The notes under the pieces were generated by a model. It was not told the origin of the DNA and did not search any database. It saw only the letters and a program-made list of their open reading frames with translations. Shown in pieces: positions 1-7,407 of a stretch of 42,736 nt of DNA. Both the position numbers and the translations under genes were made by a program. The stretch covers positions 1 to 42,736 of the forward strand of contig URGJ01000012.1 in assembly GCA_900547445.1 (NCBI GenBank). The letters are read 5' to 3'. Origin of the DNA: an uncultured Oscillospiraceae bacterium (GTDB lineage: Bacteria; Bacillota; Clostridia; Oscillospirales; Acutalibacteraceae). The stretch's first letter is position 1, and each line of letters begins with the position of its first letter.

Positions 1-84
1 TTCGTCACTTATTTTTTATTGCCAACTGTAACATATCTATTGTAAACCTACATATTTGCTGATAAAAGCAAAGGAGGTGATATT

Positions 85-189
85 ATGTGGGTTTACTCTG
101 CATATATTACCAAAGGTGGTAAGCGTATTTACGCTTCTGCTTACGGGCTCAAAGCTTTTAAGTTTTGGGTTGAAAATCCTAAAAAGTAA
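85..189 (+). CDS. small 34-aa basic/aromatic protein
   Basis: A 34-codon ORF starts with ATG five bases after a near-perfect Shine-Dalgarno (AAAGGAGGTGATATT) and ends in TAA. A clear intrinsic terminator follows 15 bases later, so the unit looks like a complete small gene. The product begins MWVYSAYITKGGKR, is rich in Tyr, Trp, Phe and Lys, and has no membrane segment. I do not recognise a named family. A possible -35 (TTGCCA, 20-25) lies upstream but the -10 is poor. The gene stands alone, because the next element to the right is on the other strand. Confidence 0.6.
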   Translation: MWVYSAYITKGGKRIYASAYGLKAFKFWVENPKK

Positions 190-204
190 AATATAAAATG
201 TTGT

Positions 205-237
205 CTGTGCTTAACGGCGAGCACAGGCGATTTTTTT
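205..237 (+). terminator. intrinsic terminator of the 34-aa gene
   Basis: Seven-bp stem CTGTGCT (205-211) / AGCACAG (220-226), 8-base loop, then GCGA and seven T's. The spacing after the small ORF suits a rho-independent terminator. Confidence 0.8.
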
Positions 238-390
238 ATATGTTAATTATATTTTATCTATTTACCGACATACACCGACATAAATTCAAGTGTGGCAGGA
301 TTGCCGGAAGTGAAAGAGGAATAGTATGTACGAAAAATGTACGAATTATGATTTTTATGAATTTTTTTAAGTTTTTGAAAAGCGTATAAA

Positions 391-420
391 AACGCTGAAA
401 CCCGCATAAATAAAGGAATA
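391..420. repeat. 30-bp motif shared with 24831-24860
   Basis: The stretch from AACGCTGAAA to AAAGGAATA matches 24831-24860 in the same orientation at 26 of 30 positions. Both copies lie in non-coding DNA beside mobile-element debris. It may be a recombination-site core or a small repeat; its function is unknown. The rest of 238-560 holds no gene I can support. Confidence 0.45.
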
Positions 421-564
421 AGAGAACATTATAAGAGCAGAAATGTATTATATTAGTTCTCCTCATCTCCACCATTGAAGGAGTAAACGAACACCCGCGG
501 CTGTATATTTGCAGCACGATGTTCATCATGCTCCTGCCGCTCGTTGCCGTGCGGAGATAACGGC

Positions 565-606
565 AAAAAAAGCGCCCAGAAGGCCGAAAACGGTCCTCTG
601 GGCGCT
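565..606 (-). terminator. terminator downstream of the holin gene
   Basis: Strong GC-rich hairpin: AGCGCCCAGA (571-580) pairs with TCTGGGCGCT (597-606), and a GG/CC inner stem follows. The A-run at 565-571 reads as a T-run on the minus strand, so it terminates the leftward holin gene. Confidence 0.8.
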
Positions 607-627
607 TTTCTGTTTGTTGGTGTGCGT

Positions 628-1017
628 TTACTTCGCTTCGCCGTCCGGCTCGCTCTGAGGCGCTTCCTGAGCGCTCTGAGCGGGCTGCTCTATGTATGCG
701 GCGATGGCGGTGTTGCTCTCCCACTTCGCCTTTGCGGCTGCGAGAGCTTCCTCCACCCACTTCGTCAGGCGTTCGGCCGTGACGAAGGTCTTGACGATGG
801 GCGGGAGCTTCGGGTATATCTTGTTCATGACCTCGGCGAGCTTCAGGACGCCGGTGCCGCCGCCGTACTCTTTTTCGGCTTCGGTGACGATGCTGAAAAG
901 CATCTTCATGACGACTGACTTGTTGCCCTTGAAGATGGCAAAGACGACGCCTGCGATGGCTGCCACGATCAGAAGAATGAAGTCCCAGTTCTGGACGATA
1001 AAGTTACCGAAACTCAA
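628..1017 (-). CDS. phage holin, LL-H family-like
   Basis: 129 aa, with one N-terminal membrane segment (about residues 11-28, FILLIVAAIAGVVFAIF) and then a soluble amphipathic region. The sequence KLAEVMNKIYPKLPPIVKTFVTAERLTKWVEEA is cut here to its key part, YPKLPP..VTAERLTKWVEEA, and resembles LL-H-type holins, usually about 100-130 aa. In phages these perforate the membrane so that endolysin can reach the wall. No endolysin, tail or integrase gene is adjacent, so this is an orphan. Translation starts at a TTG with no convincing ribosome site. Its GC content is visibly higher than in its neighbours, which suggests transfer from another genome. The C-terminus is rich in Gln, Glu and Pro. 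Confidence 0.7.
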   Translation of the reverse strand: MSFGNFIVQNWDFILLIVAAIAGVVFAIFKGNKSVVMKMLFSIVTEAEKEYGGGTGVLKLAEVMNKIYPKLPPIVKTFVTAERLTKWVEEALAAAKAKWESNTAIAAYIEQPAQSAQEAPQSEPDGEAK

Positions 1018-1082
1018 ACGCTTGTAAGGGGTACCGGGCTGCTGAATGAAGCGGTATATTACATACTACCGTGACAAAGGAA

Positions 1083-1130
1083 AGACTTGCACGCTGCGGA
1101 TATTATAATATATCCAAAGCGTACAAGTCT
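1083..1130 (-). terminator. long imperfect palindrome, likely terminator of the AraC gene
   Basis: AGACTTG (1083-1089)/CAAGTCT (1124-1130), ACGCT/AGCGT and GGATAT/ATATCC pair as one nested hairpin of 18 pairs with three mismatches and a TATAAT loop. It lies just downstream of the leftward AraC gene, and its minus-strand exit is CTTTCCTTT-rich. It could also be an element end. Confidence 0.55.
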
Positions 1131-1147
1131 ATGTATTTAATATGGAA

Positions 1148-1960
1148 TTAATCGTTAACAAAGGCACTCGGCGGAACACCGTATTTCTTTTTATAGGCGC
1201 GGTAGAATACCGAGTAATCCTTAAAACCGCTCTGCAAATATGCTTTTGTAGGCGGTATGCCCGAAAGTATCAGTTGTCTGGCGTTCACAAGCCTTTTTAC
1301 CGTTATATATTCGACCACGGTTGACGCCGTGGCTTTTTTAAATATTCGGCAAAGATGCGTCTTGCTTATATAAAATTCTTCGCATATAGCGTCGAGAGTA
1401 ACATCCTCCGAAATATGACGGTTTATATAGCTTATAATTCTGCTGTCAAGCGATTTCGTAATCTCCGTTTCGGAGAGAGAATCGAAAGCAAGGGAAATTT
1501 CGTTTAAAAGCGGCAAGAGATTTGTGATTGTCTGAACGCGCCTGTCAGGGCTGTCGGTTGTTATGTTTTTTATAAAAACGCTGTAAGCGTCGCTCTTAAA
1601 GTTTTCCGCGCGGTAGCGGTTAAAGGTGCCGATTTTGCGATCGTTAAAGGGGGCTAAAAGTCTGCCGTTAGGGTCAATACCTGAAAAAAGATTGGCTTTA
1701 AAATTTACCGAAAGCCGAGTGTACGGTTTATTATCCGTTATATCTATGTAGTGGGCTTCGGCGGGTCGCATAATAAGAATATCGCCTTTTTGGAGCGGAT
1801 AAGGCGTTCCCTCTACTCTGTAAATTCCGCTACCGCCGACGAAATAATACAGTTCATACGTTTCGTGTGTGTGCATTTTGAAATCAGACGAAACAGGCTT
1901 GTCGTCGCGGCTGTACCTCATTTCAATTTCGCTGTCGGAATATGAAAAATACTCTGCCAT
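1148..1960 (-). CDS. AraC-family transcriptional regulator (cupin + double HTH)
   Basis: 270 aa, the full length for the family. Residues about 20-100 form an AraC-type cupin sensor (THETYELYYFVGG, GDILIMRPAEAHYI), and residues about 170-268 form the two-HTH DNA-binding domain (ISKTHLCRIFKK, GFKDYSVFYRAYKKKYGVPPSAF). It is transcribed divergently from the hexuronate operon across a 117-bp AT-rich gap, so it is the natural candidate regulator of that operon, with a sugar acid as probable ligand. GGTGAT precedes the ATG. Function as activator is inferred from family habit. Confidence 0.85.
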   Translation of the reverse strand: MAEYFSYSDSEIEMRYSRDDKPVSSDFKMHTHETYELYYFVGGSGIYRVEGTPYPLQKGDILIMRPAEAHYIDITDNKPYTRLSVNFKANLFSGIDPNGRLLAPFNDRKIGTFNRYRAENFKSDAYSVFIKNITTDSPDRRVQTITNLLPLLNEISLAFDSLSETEITKSLDSRIISYINRHISEDVTLDAICEEFYISKTHLCRIFKKATASTVVEYITVKRLVNARQLILSGIPPTKAYLQSGFKDYSVFYRAYKKKYGVPPSAFVND

Positions 1961-2077
1961 AATATCACCAAATTTATTTTAACATATTAAGGTAATATTT
2001 GCAATATATAATGATAATTATAACAATTTAATTGTGTTAATTTTTATAATATAATATTTATAAATGGAGGGAAATAT
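1961..2077. promoter_or_regulatory. divergent regulatory region of AraC gene and uronate operon
   Basis: Very AT-rich intergenic region. It contains two small palindromes, ATATTA-AGG-TAATAT (1984-1998) and ACAATT-T-AATTGT (2023-2035), that could bind the AraC protein. A consensus -10 TATAAT lies at 2045-2050 towards uxaC, but I see no good -35, which is typical of activator-dependent promoters. GGAGGG (2066-2071) is the uxaC ribosome site. Confidence 0.45.
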
Positions 2078-3439
2078 ATGCATAAAGATTATTTGCTGAA
2101 AACCAATACTGCGCGAAAAATTTACGCTTCGGTAAAGGCTCTGCCGATAGTAGATTATCACTGTCACCTGTCGCCGCAGGAGATATATGAGGATAAACCC
2201 TTTGACAATATAGGGGAAATCTGGCTTGCCGGAGACCATTATAAATGGAGGCTAATGAGAACGGCGGGAATTAACGAGGAATATATAACGGGAAATACTT
2301 CCTTTAAAGAAAAATTCATAAAATACTGTTCGGCACTTGAATTTGCGGCGGGAAATCCGCTTTACCATTGGTCGCATATGGAGCTGTCACAGTTTTTTGG
2401 TATAGATATGCCTATTAATTCCCGTAATGCCGAGGAAATATGGGACAAAGCCAACGCTTATATAGCGGAAACCCAAATGTCGCCGAGAAAGCTTATTGAA
2501 AAGTCAAATGTAGAGGTTATCTGCACTACCGACGATATAATAGACAACCTTTTGTGGCATAAAAAAATAGCGGAGGATAAAGGCTTTAAAACCAAGGTTA
2601 TTCCCTCCTTCAGAACCGACAATTTACTCCTTGTAAGACGGGCGGGATATTCGGATTACATAAATAAGCTAAGCGAGGTAAGCGGAGTTAAAATAGATAA
2701 CCTCGATACCCTCAAAAAAGCGGTTTCAAATAGGCTTGATTTCTTCTGCAAAATGGGCTGCCGCTGTGCGGATATAGGTATGCCGTACTTCCCGAACAGA
2801 ATAGCGGACAACTGTGAAGCGGACAGCACCTTTAAGCAGGTTCTTGCAGGTAAGGAAATTACCGATAAGGAATATATGGGCTTTATCGGCAATATGTACC
2901 TCTTTATTAATTCATTGTATAAAGAGAAAGATTTAATTTCTCAATGGCATTTGGCGGTTGTAAGAAATTCAAATTCCGTTTTGGCGGAGAAATTGGGTGC
3001 CGACTGCGGAGTTGACTGCGTGGGCAATACCGTAAACGGCAACGACCTTATTATGACTCTTGACGCGATCAATAAAAATTCAGGTCTTCCGAAGACAGTT
3101 ATTTACTCCCTCAATGAATCGAATATTGCGCAGATAGCGTCTATCGCGGGAGCCTTCCCGAATGTTAAATGCGGGGCGGCATGGTGGTTCTGCGACCACA
3201 AGCGCGGCATAGAGGACGAAATCAAGGTAATCGCCGAAAACGGATCTTTGGGTGAGTTCTACGGTATGCTTACCGATTCGAGGAGCTTTTTATCCTACGC
3301 CCGTCACGATTATTTCAAAAGAATACTCTGCAATATTATAGGCGAGTGGGTGGAAAGCGGCGAGTATGACAAAGACAGCGCCGAAAGGCTCGCGGCAAAA
3401 ATTTGCTATGAAAATATTAAGGAAGCGGTTGGTGACTGA
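2078..3439 (+). CDS. uxaC: uronate isomerase (glucuronate isomerase)
   Basis: 453 aa, in the UxaC family size range. It interconverts D-glucuronate and D-fructuronate (and galacturonate and tagaturonate), the first cytoplasmic step of hexuronate breakdown. The N-terminal metal motif DYHCHLSPQEI (about residues 25-35) and the C-terminal AAWWFCDHKRGIEDEI...LTDSRSFLSYARHDYFKRI block are characteristic. The start is fixed by GGAGGG seven bases upstream. It is the first gene of the operon, and the mannonate dehydratase ATG follows one base after its stop. Confidence 0.95.
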   Translation: MHKDYLLKTNTARKIYASVKALPIVDYHCHLSPQEIYEDKPFDNIGEIWLAGDHYKWRLMRTAGINEEYITGNTSFKEKFIKYCSALEFAAGNPLYHWSHMELSQFFGIDMPINSRNAEEIWDKANAYIAETQMSPRKLIEKSNVEVICTTDDIIDNLLWHKKIAEDKGFKTKVIPSFRTDNLLLVRRAGYSDYINKLSEVSGVKIDNLDTLKKAVSNRLDFFCKMGCRCADIGMPYFPNRIADNCEADSTFKQVLAGKEITDKEYMGFIGNMYLFINSLYKEKDLISQWHLAVVRNSNSVLAEKLGADCGVDCVGNTVNGNDLIMTLDAINKNSGLPKTVIYSLNESNIAQIASIAGAFPNVKCGAAWWFCDHKRGIEDEIKVIAENGSLGEFYGMLTDSRSFLSYARHDYFKRILCNIIGEWVESGEYDKDSAERLAAKICYENIKEAVGD

Positions 3440-3440
3440 T

Positions 3441-4496
3441 ATGAAAATGTCTTTCAGATGGTACGGAGAGAGCGACCCGATTTCACTTGAATACATAAAG
3501 CAGATACCGAATATGCGCTCGGTAGTTACAGCAGTTTACGATGTTAAACCGGGAGAGGTCTGGCCCGAGGAAAGCCTTGAAAGATTGAAAAATCAGGCGG
3601 AGGAAAACGGACTTATTTTTGATATTGTGGAATCTGTTCCCGTACCCGAGGAAATAAAGCTCGGAACAGAGAAAGCTGAGGAATACACCGAGGTGTATTG
3701 CGAGAATATCCGCCGCTGTGCAAAATACGGTGTAAAGTGCATTACATATAACTTTATGCCTGTCTTTGACTGGACAAGAACTCAGCTTGACAAGAAGGCT
3801 AAAGACGGCTCGACAAGCCTTGTTATGTATATGGATCAGCTAAAGGGCTTAGACCCTTTAAAGGACGATATACATCTGCCGGGCTGGGATTCAAGCTATA
3901 CCCAGTCAGAGGTAAGGGATTTAATCGGCGCGTATTCAAGACTCGGCGAGGAGGGGCTGTGGGAAAATCTTGAAAAGTTTTTAAAGAAGATTATCCCTGT
4001 CGCCGAAGAGTGCGGCGTTAAGATGGCGATACACCCCGACGACCCGCCGTACTCAATTTTCGGTATTCCGAGGATTGTAACAAACGAAAAGAATCTTGAC
4101 AGACTGCTTAATATTGTTGACAGCCCCGCGAACAGCCTTTGCTTCTGCACGGGAAGTCTCGGCTGTGCCTCATTTAACGATATTCCGAAAATGGTTAGAA
4201 AGTACAGCGCTATGGATAGAATAGCCTTTATGCATATTCGTCAGGTAAAGCTTATGGAGGACGGAAGCTTTGAGGAGTGCGGACATTTATCCGATAGCGG
4301 TAGCCTTGATATGTTTGAGATAGTAAAGGCTCTTGTTGATACTGGCTTTGACGGCTACGTCCGTCCCGACCACGGCAGAATGATTTGGGGAGAAACCGGC
4401 AAGCCGGGCTACGGTCTTTACGACAGGGCATTAGGCGCTACATATATTAACGGACTTTTTGAAGCCTGTGAAAAGGCGGAAAGGGAGGATAAGTAA
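3441..4496 (+). CDS. uxuA: mannonate dehydratase
   Basis: 351 aa. It dehydrates D-mannonate to 2-keto-3-deoxygluconate (KDG) using a divalent metal. Family hallmarks seen are the N-terminal MSFRWYG, a TIM-barrel body, and C-terminal metal/active-site segments FCTGSLG, FMHIRQV and YVRPDHGRMIWGE. I chose the ATG directly after the uxaC stop, because upstream in-frame codons lie inside uxaC. Its TAA overlaps the ATG of the next gene (TAATG), so the two are translationally coupled. Confidence 0.95.
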   Translation: MKMSFRWYGESDPISLEYIKQIPNMRSVVTAVYDVKPGEVWPEESLERLKNQAEENGLIFDIVESVPVPEEIKLGTEKAEEYTEVYCENIRRCAKYGVKCITYNFMPVFDWTRTQLDKKAKDGSTSLVMYMDQLKGLDPLKDDIHLPGWDSSYTQSEVRDLIGAYSRLGEEGLWENLEKFLKKIIPVAEECGVKMAIHPDDPPYSIFGIPRIVTNEKNLDRLLNIVDSPANSLCFCTGSLGCASFNDIPKMVRKYSAMDRIAFMHIRQVKLMEDGSFEECGHLSDSGSLDMFEIVKALVDTGFDGYVRPDHGRMIWGETGKPGYGLYDRALGATYINGLFEACEKAEREDK

Positions 4497-5347
4497 TGCA
4501 AAAAAATGTATTGAACACCGATTTAACAGGAAAGGTTGCGGTGGTAACGGGAGCGGGCGGCGTACTCTGCTCGGCGTTTTCAAAAACTCTTGCGAGAGCG
4601 GGAGCAAAGGTGGCATTGCTCGACCTTAATTTTGACGCGGCGAAGCAGTTTGCCGACGAAATTACCGCCGAGGGCGGTATTGCCAAGGCGTACAAGTGCA
4701 ATGTGCTTGACAAGGCGGCTTGCTATGAGGTGGCGGACGAGGTGGAAAAGGATTTGGGCCCGTGCGATATTTTAGTAAACGGCGCCGGCGGCAACAACCC
4801 CAAAGCCACAACCGATAAGGAGTATTTTGAATTAGGCGATATTGACGCCGATACAAAGAGCTTTTTTGACCTTGAAAGTGACAGAGTGGGCTTTGTATTT
4901 AATCTTAATTTCTTAGGTACGCTTATTCCGACTCAGGCGTTCGCACGCCAGATGGTAGGCAGAGAGGGCTGTAACATACTTAATATTTCGAGTATGAACG
5001 CATATACGCCCCTTACCAAAATTCCCGCCTACTCGGGCGCAAAGGCGGCGATTTCAAACTTTACACAGTGGCTTGCGGTGCATTTCTCAAAGGTGGGTAT
5101 CCGCGTAAACGCGATAGCACCAGGCTTTTTCTCAACCAAGCAGAACGCAAAGCTGTTATTTAACGAGGACGGCACGCCCACAGCCAGAACAGGCAAAATA
5201 TTAGCCGCCACGCCTATGGGCAGATTCGGCGAGGCAAACGAGCTTGAGGGCGGACTGCTGTTTCTCCTTAACAACGAGGCGGCGGGCTTTATAACAGGAG
5301 TAGTATTGCCGATAGACGGCGGATTTTCAGCATATTCGGGGGTGTAA
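4496..5347 (+). CDS. SDR-type D-mannonate oxidoreductase (fructuronate reductase)
   Basis: 283 aa short-chain dehydrogenase. It has a Rossmann nucleotide site TGAGGVLCSAFSKTLARAG near residues 18-36 (key glycines 19, 21, 22), the NAG-like motif NGAGG, and the catalytic Ser...YSGAK (Tyr-x-x-x-Lys), and ends in the typical PIDGGFSAYSGV. Placed between uxuA and the KDG genes, it most likely reduces D-fructuronate to D-mannonate, as the B. subtilis SDR-type UxuB does, rather than being the long-chain E. coli type. Specificity is inferred from context. Confidence 0.88.
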   Translation: MQKNVLNTDLTGKVAVVTGAGGVLCSAFSKTLARAGAKVALLDLNFDAAKQFADEITAEGGIAKAYKCNVLDKAACYEVADEVEKDLGPCDILVNGAGGNNPKATTDKEYFELGDIDADTKSFFDLESDRVGFVFNLNFLGTLIPTQAFARQMVGREGCNILNISSMNAYTPLTKIPAYSGAKAAISNFTQWLAVHFSKVGIRVNAIAPGFFSTKQNAKLLFNEDGTPTARTGKILAATPMGRFGEANELEGGLLFLLNNEAAGFITGVVLPIDGGFSAYSGV

Positions 5348-5350
5348 AAA

Positions 5351-6193
5351 ATGAATAATATTAAAATTTACGCGTTTGCGGACGAGGCGAGCCCGAATAT
5401 AGACGGACAAATAACGGCGATTAAAAGAAATGGATTAAACGGGCTCGAAATGCGTAATGTTGACGGAGTGAATGTTTCCGACATTACAATAGAAAAAGCA
5501 AAAGAGGTAAAGCATAAGCTTCAAGAAAACGGACTTATTACATGGTCGGTAGGTTCTCCGATAGGAAAGATAGATATTGTAAAGGACGATTTTAAGGCTC
5601 ATACCGAGAAATTAAAGCATACTCTTGAAATAGCTAATATTCTTGATAGCAAGAATATCAGAATGTTTTCATTCTATATTCCCAACGGGAAAGATGCTTC
5701 GGAGTACAAAAATGAGGTAATAGAGCGTTTGGGTGTTATGTGCGATATAGCACGTAATTTCGGTGTATCCCTTTGTCACGAAAACGAAAAGGGGATATAT
5801 GGCGATATTCCCGAAAGATGTCTTGAAATTCACAAGGCTCTGCCTGAGCTTAAGGGAATATTCGACCCTGCAAACTATGTTCAGTGCGGTGTTGATACCC
5901 TAAAGGCGTGGGAAACGCTCAAAAGCTATATCTACTATATGCATATTAAAGACGCAAAGCTTGACGGCACCGTTGTTCCCACGGGACAGGGCGATGGAAA
6001 TGTTAAAGAAATAGTTAAGCGCTTTATTTCCGGCGGTGGAAAGGCTTTTACAATCGAGCCGCATTTGATGGTTTTTGAAGGCTTTTCACATCTTGAACGC
6101 AAGGGCGAAAAAAGCCAAATTTCCGAGTACGGATATCCCGACAGCAACACAGCCTTTGACGCGGCGTGCAATGCCTTTAAGGGGCTTTTATAG
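5351..6193 (+). CDS. sugar phosphate isomerase/epimerase (AP-endonuclease-2 TIM barrel)
   Basis: 280 aa TIM barrel of the xylose-isomerase-like superfamily. Likely metal ligands lie in CHENEK (Glu), GIFDPANY (Asp), YMHIKDA (His) and TIEPH (Glu). The ATG lies three bases after the SDR stop. The exact reaction is unknown. Relatives include tagatose/psicose 3-epimerases, YcjR-type epimerases acting on 3-keto sugars and DgpC-type C-glycoside lyases. It is not needed for glucuronate breakdown, and it is followed by two Gfo/Idh/MocA dehydrogenases, a combination known from 3-keto-sugar chemistry. That makes a role in preparing an unusual uronate plausible, but this is inference. Confidence 0.75.
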   Translation: MNNIKIYAFADEASPNIDGQITAIKRNGLNGLEMRNVDGVNVSDITIEKAKEVKHKLQENGLITWSVGSPIGKIDIVKDDFKAHTEKLKHTLEIANILDSKNIRMFSFYIPNGKDASEYKNEVIERLGVMCDIARNFGVSLCHENEKGIYGDIPERCLEIHKALPELKGIFDPANYVQCGVDTLKAWETLKSYIYYMHIKDAKLDGTVVPTGQGDGNVKEIVKRFISGGGKAFTIEPHLMVFEGFSHLERKGEKSQISEYGYPDSNTAFDAACNAFKGLL

Positions 6194-6229
6194 TCTGTAA
6201 AAAACGCTAATGGCAGATAGGAGATTGTT

Positions 6230-7405
6230 ATGGATAGAATTAAGCTTGGTATAATCGGAATAGGAAATATGGGTTCGGCTCATGCAGGTAATATTAAAAA
6301 CGGTAAGTGCCCTGAAATCGAGCTTGCGGCGATAGCGGACATTAACCCCGAAAGGCTTAACTGGGCAAAACAGCAAAACTATGCTGAAAATATTACATAT
6401 TTTAACACCGCCGAGGAAATGCTCGACAGCGGCATTATTAATGCCTGTATTGTAGCGGTTCCGCATTACGACCACACAAAATACGCAATAGAGTGTATGA
6501 AACGCGGTATTCATGTTATGGTGGAAAAGCCCGCGGGAGTTTACACAAAGCAGGTTAGAGAAATGAACGCCGAAGCGGAAAAGCACCCAGAGGTGGTTTT
6601 CGGTATGATGTTCAATCAGCGTACAAACTGTGTTTATAGAAAGCTCCGCGAGCTTGTTCAGTCGGGCGATTACGGCGAGATACGGCGTACAAACTGGATT
6701 ATTACAGATTGGTACCGTCCACAGTGCTATTATGATTCGGGCGACTGGCGTGCTACCTGGTCGGGCGAGGGCGGCGGAGTGCTTTTAAATCAGTGTCCGC
6801 ATCAGCTTGATTTGTGGCAATGGATATGCGGTATGCCCGTAAAGGTTGAATCACACCTCCATTTCGGAAAATGGCACGATATCGAGGTCGAGGACGACGT
6901 TACGACCTATGTAGAATACGCGAACGGCGCAACAGGCGTATTCATCACCACAACGGGCGACGCCCACGGAACCAACCGCTTTGAAATTCAGATGGACCGA
7001 GCAAAATTTGTTGTTGAAAACAATAAGCTTGTTATGACTGAGTACGAAATGACCGAGCAGGAATTTTCAAAAACCAACATACAGCCCTTTGGAACCGTAA
7101 AAAGCACTACACGAGAGGTAGAGACGGACGGCGAAAATCCCCAACACATCGGTGTTTTAAACGCTTGGGCAAACGCCATACTTCACGGCGGAAAGCTTGT
7201 AGCCGAGGGCAAGGAGGGTATAAACGGACTTACCCTTTCAAACGCTATGCATCTTTCTGCGTTTTTGGGTAAAGAGGTCGAAATTCCGTTTGACGAGGAG
7301 CTTTATTATAACGAGCTTATGAAGCGGGTCGCAACCTCTAAAAGAAAAGTCGTGGTAAACTCGGTATTTGCCGATACAAGCAATACCTACGGCGGTAATA
7401 AGTAA
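6230..7405 (+). CDS. Gfo/Idh/MocA-family oxidoreductase, copy 1
   Basis: 391 aa. N-terminal Rossmann domain with GIIGIGNMGSAHA, the EKPAG dinucleotide/Lys motif near residue 100, and the C-terminal catalytic block GGGVLLNQCPHQLDLWQW (His-x-x-Asp). These enzymes use NAD(P) to oxidise or reduce sugar hydroxyls, commonly at C2 or C3. A ribosome site (AGGAG) lies in the 36-bp gap before it. It is a close paralogue of the next gene, sharing long identical blocks around the active site. The substrate is unknown; the operon suggests a hexuronate or hexuronide. Confidence 0.85.
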   Translation: MDRIKLGIIGIGNMGSAHAGNIKNGKCPEIELAAIADINPERLNWAKQQNYAENITYFNTAEEMLDSGIINACIVAVPHYDHTKYAIECMKRGIHVMVEKPAGVYTKQVREMNAEAEKHPEVVFGMMFNQRTNCVYRKLRELVQSGDYGEIRRTNWIITDWYRPQCYYDSGDWRATWSGEGGGVLLNQCPHQLDLWQWICGMPVKVESHLHFGKWHDIEVEDDVTTYVEYANGATGVFITTTGDAHGTNRFEIQMDRAKFVVENNKLVMTEYEMTEQEFSKTNIQPFGTVKSTTREVETDGENPQHIGVLNAWANAILHGGKLVAEGKEGINGLTLSNAMHLSAFLGKEVEIPFDEELYYNELMKRVATSKRKVVVNSVFADTSNTYGGNK

Positions 7406-7407
7406 TT

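Noticed and set aside
254..760. 168-codon minus-strand open frame over the holin terminator
   Set aside because: It overlaps the holin C-terminus in another frame, has Arg/Ser-rich low-complexity composition and no ribosome site, and covers a clear terminator.
2640..2900. Antisense frame inside uxaC
   Set aside because: It follows the codon bias of uxaC in reverse and has no start signal.
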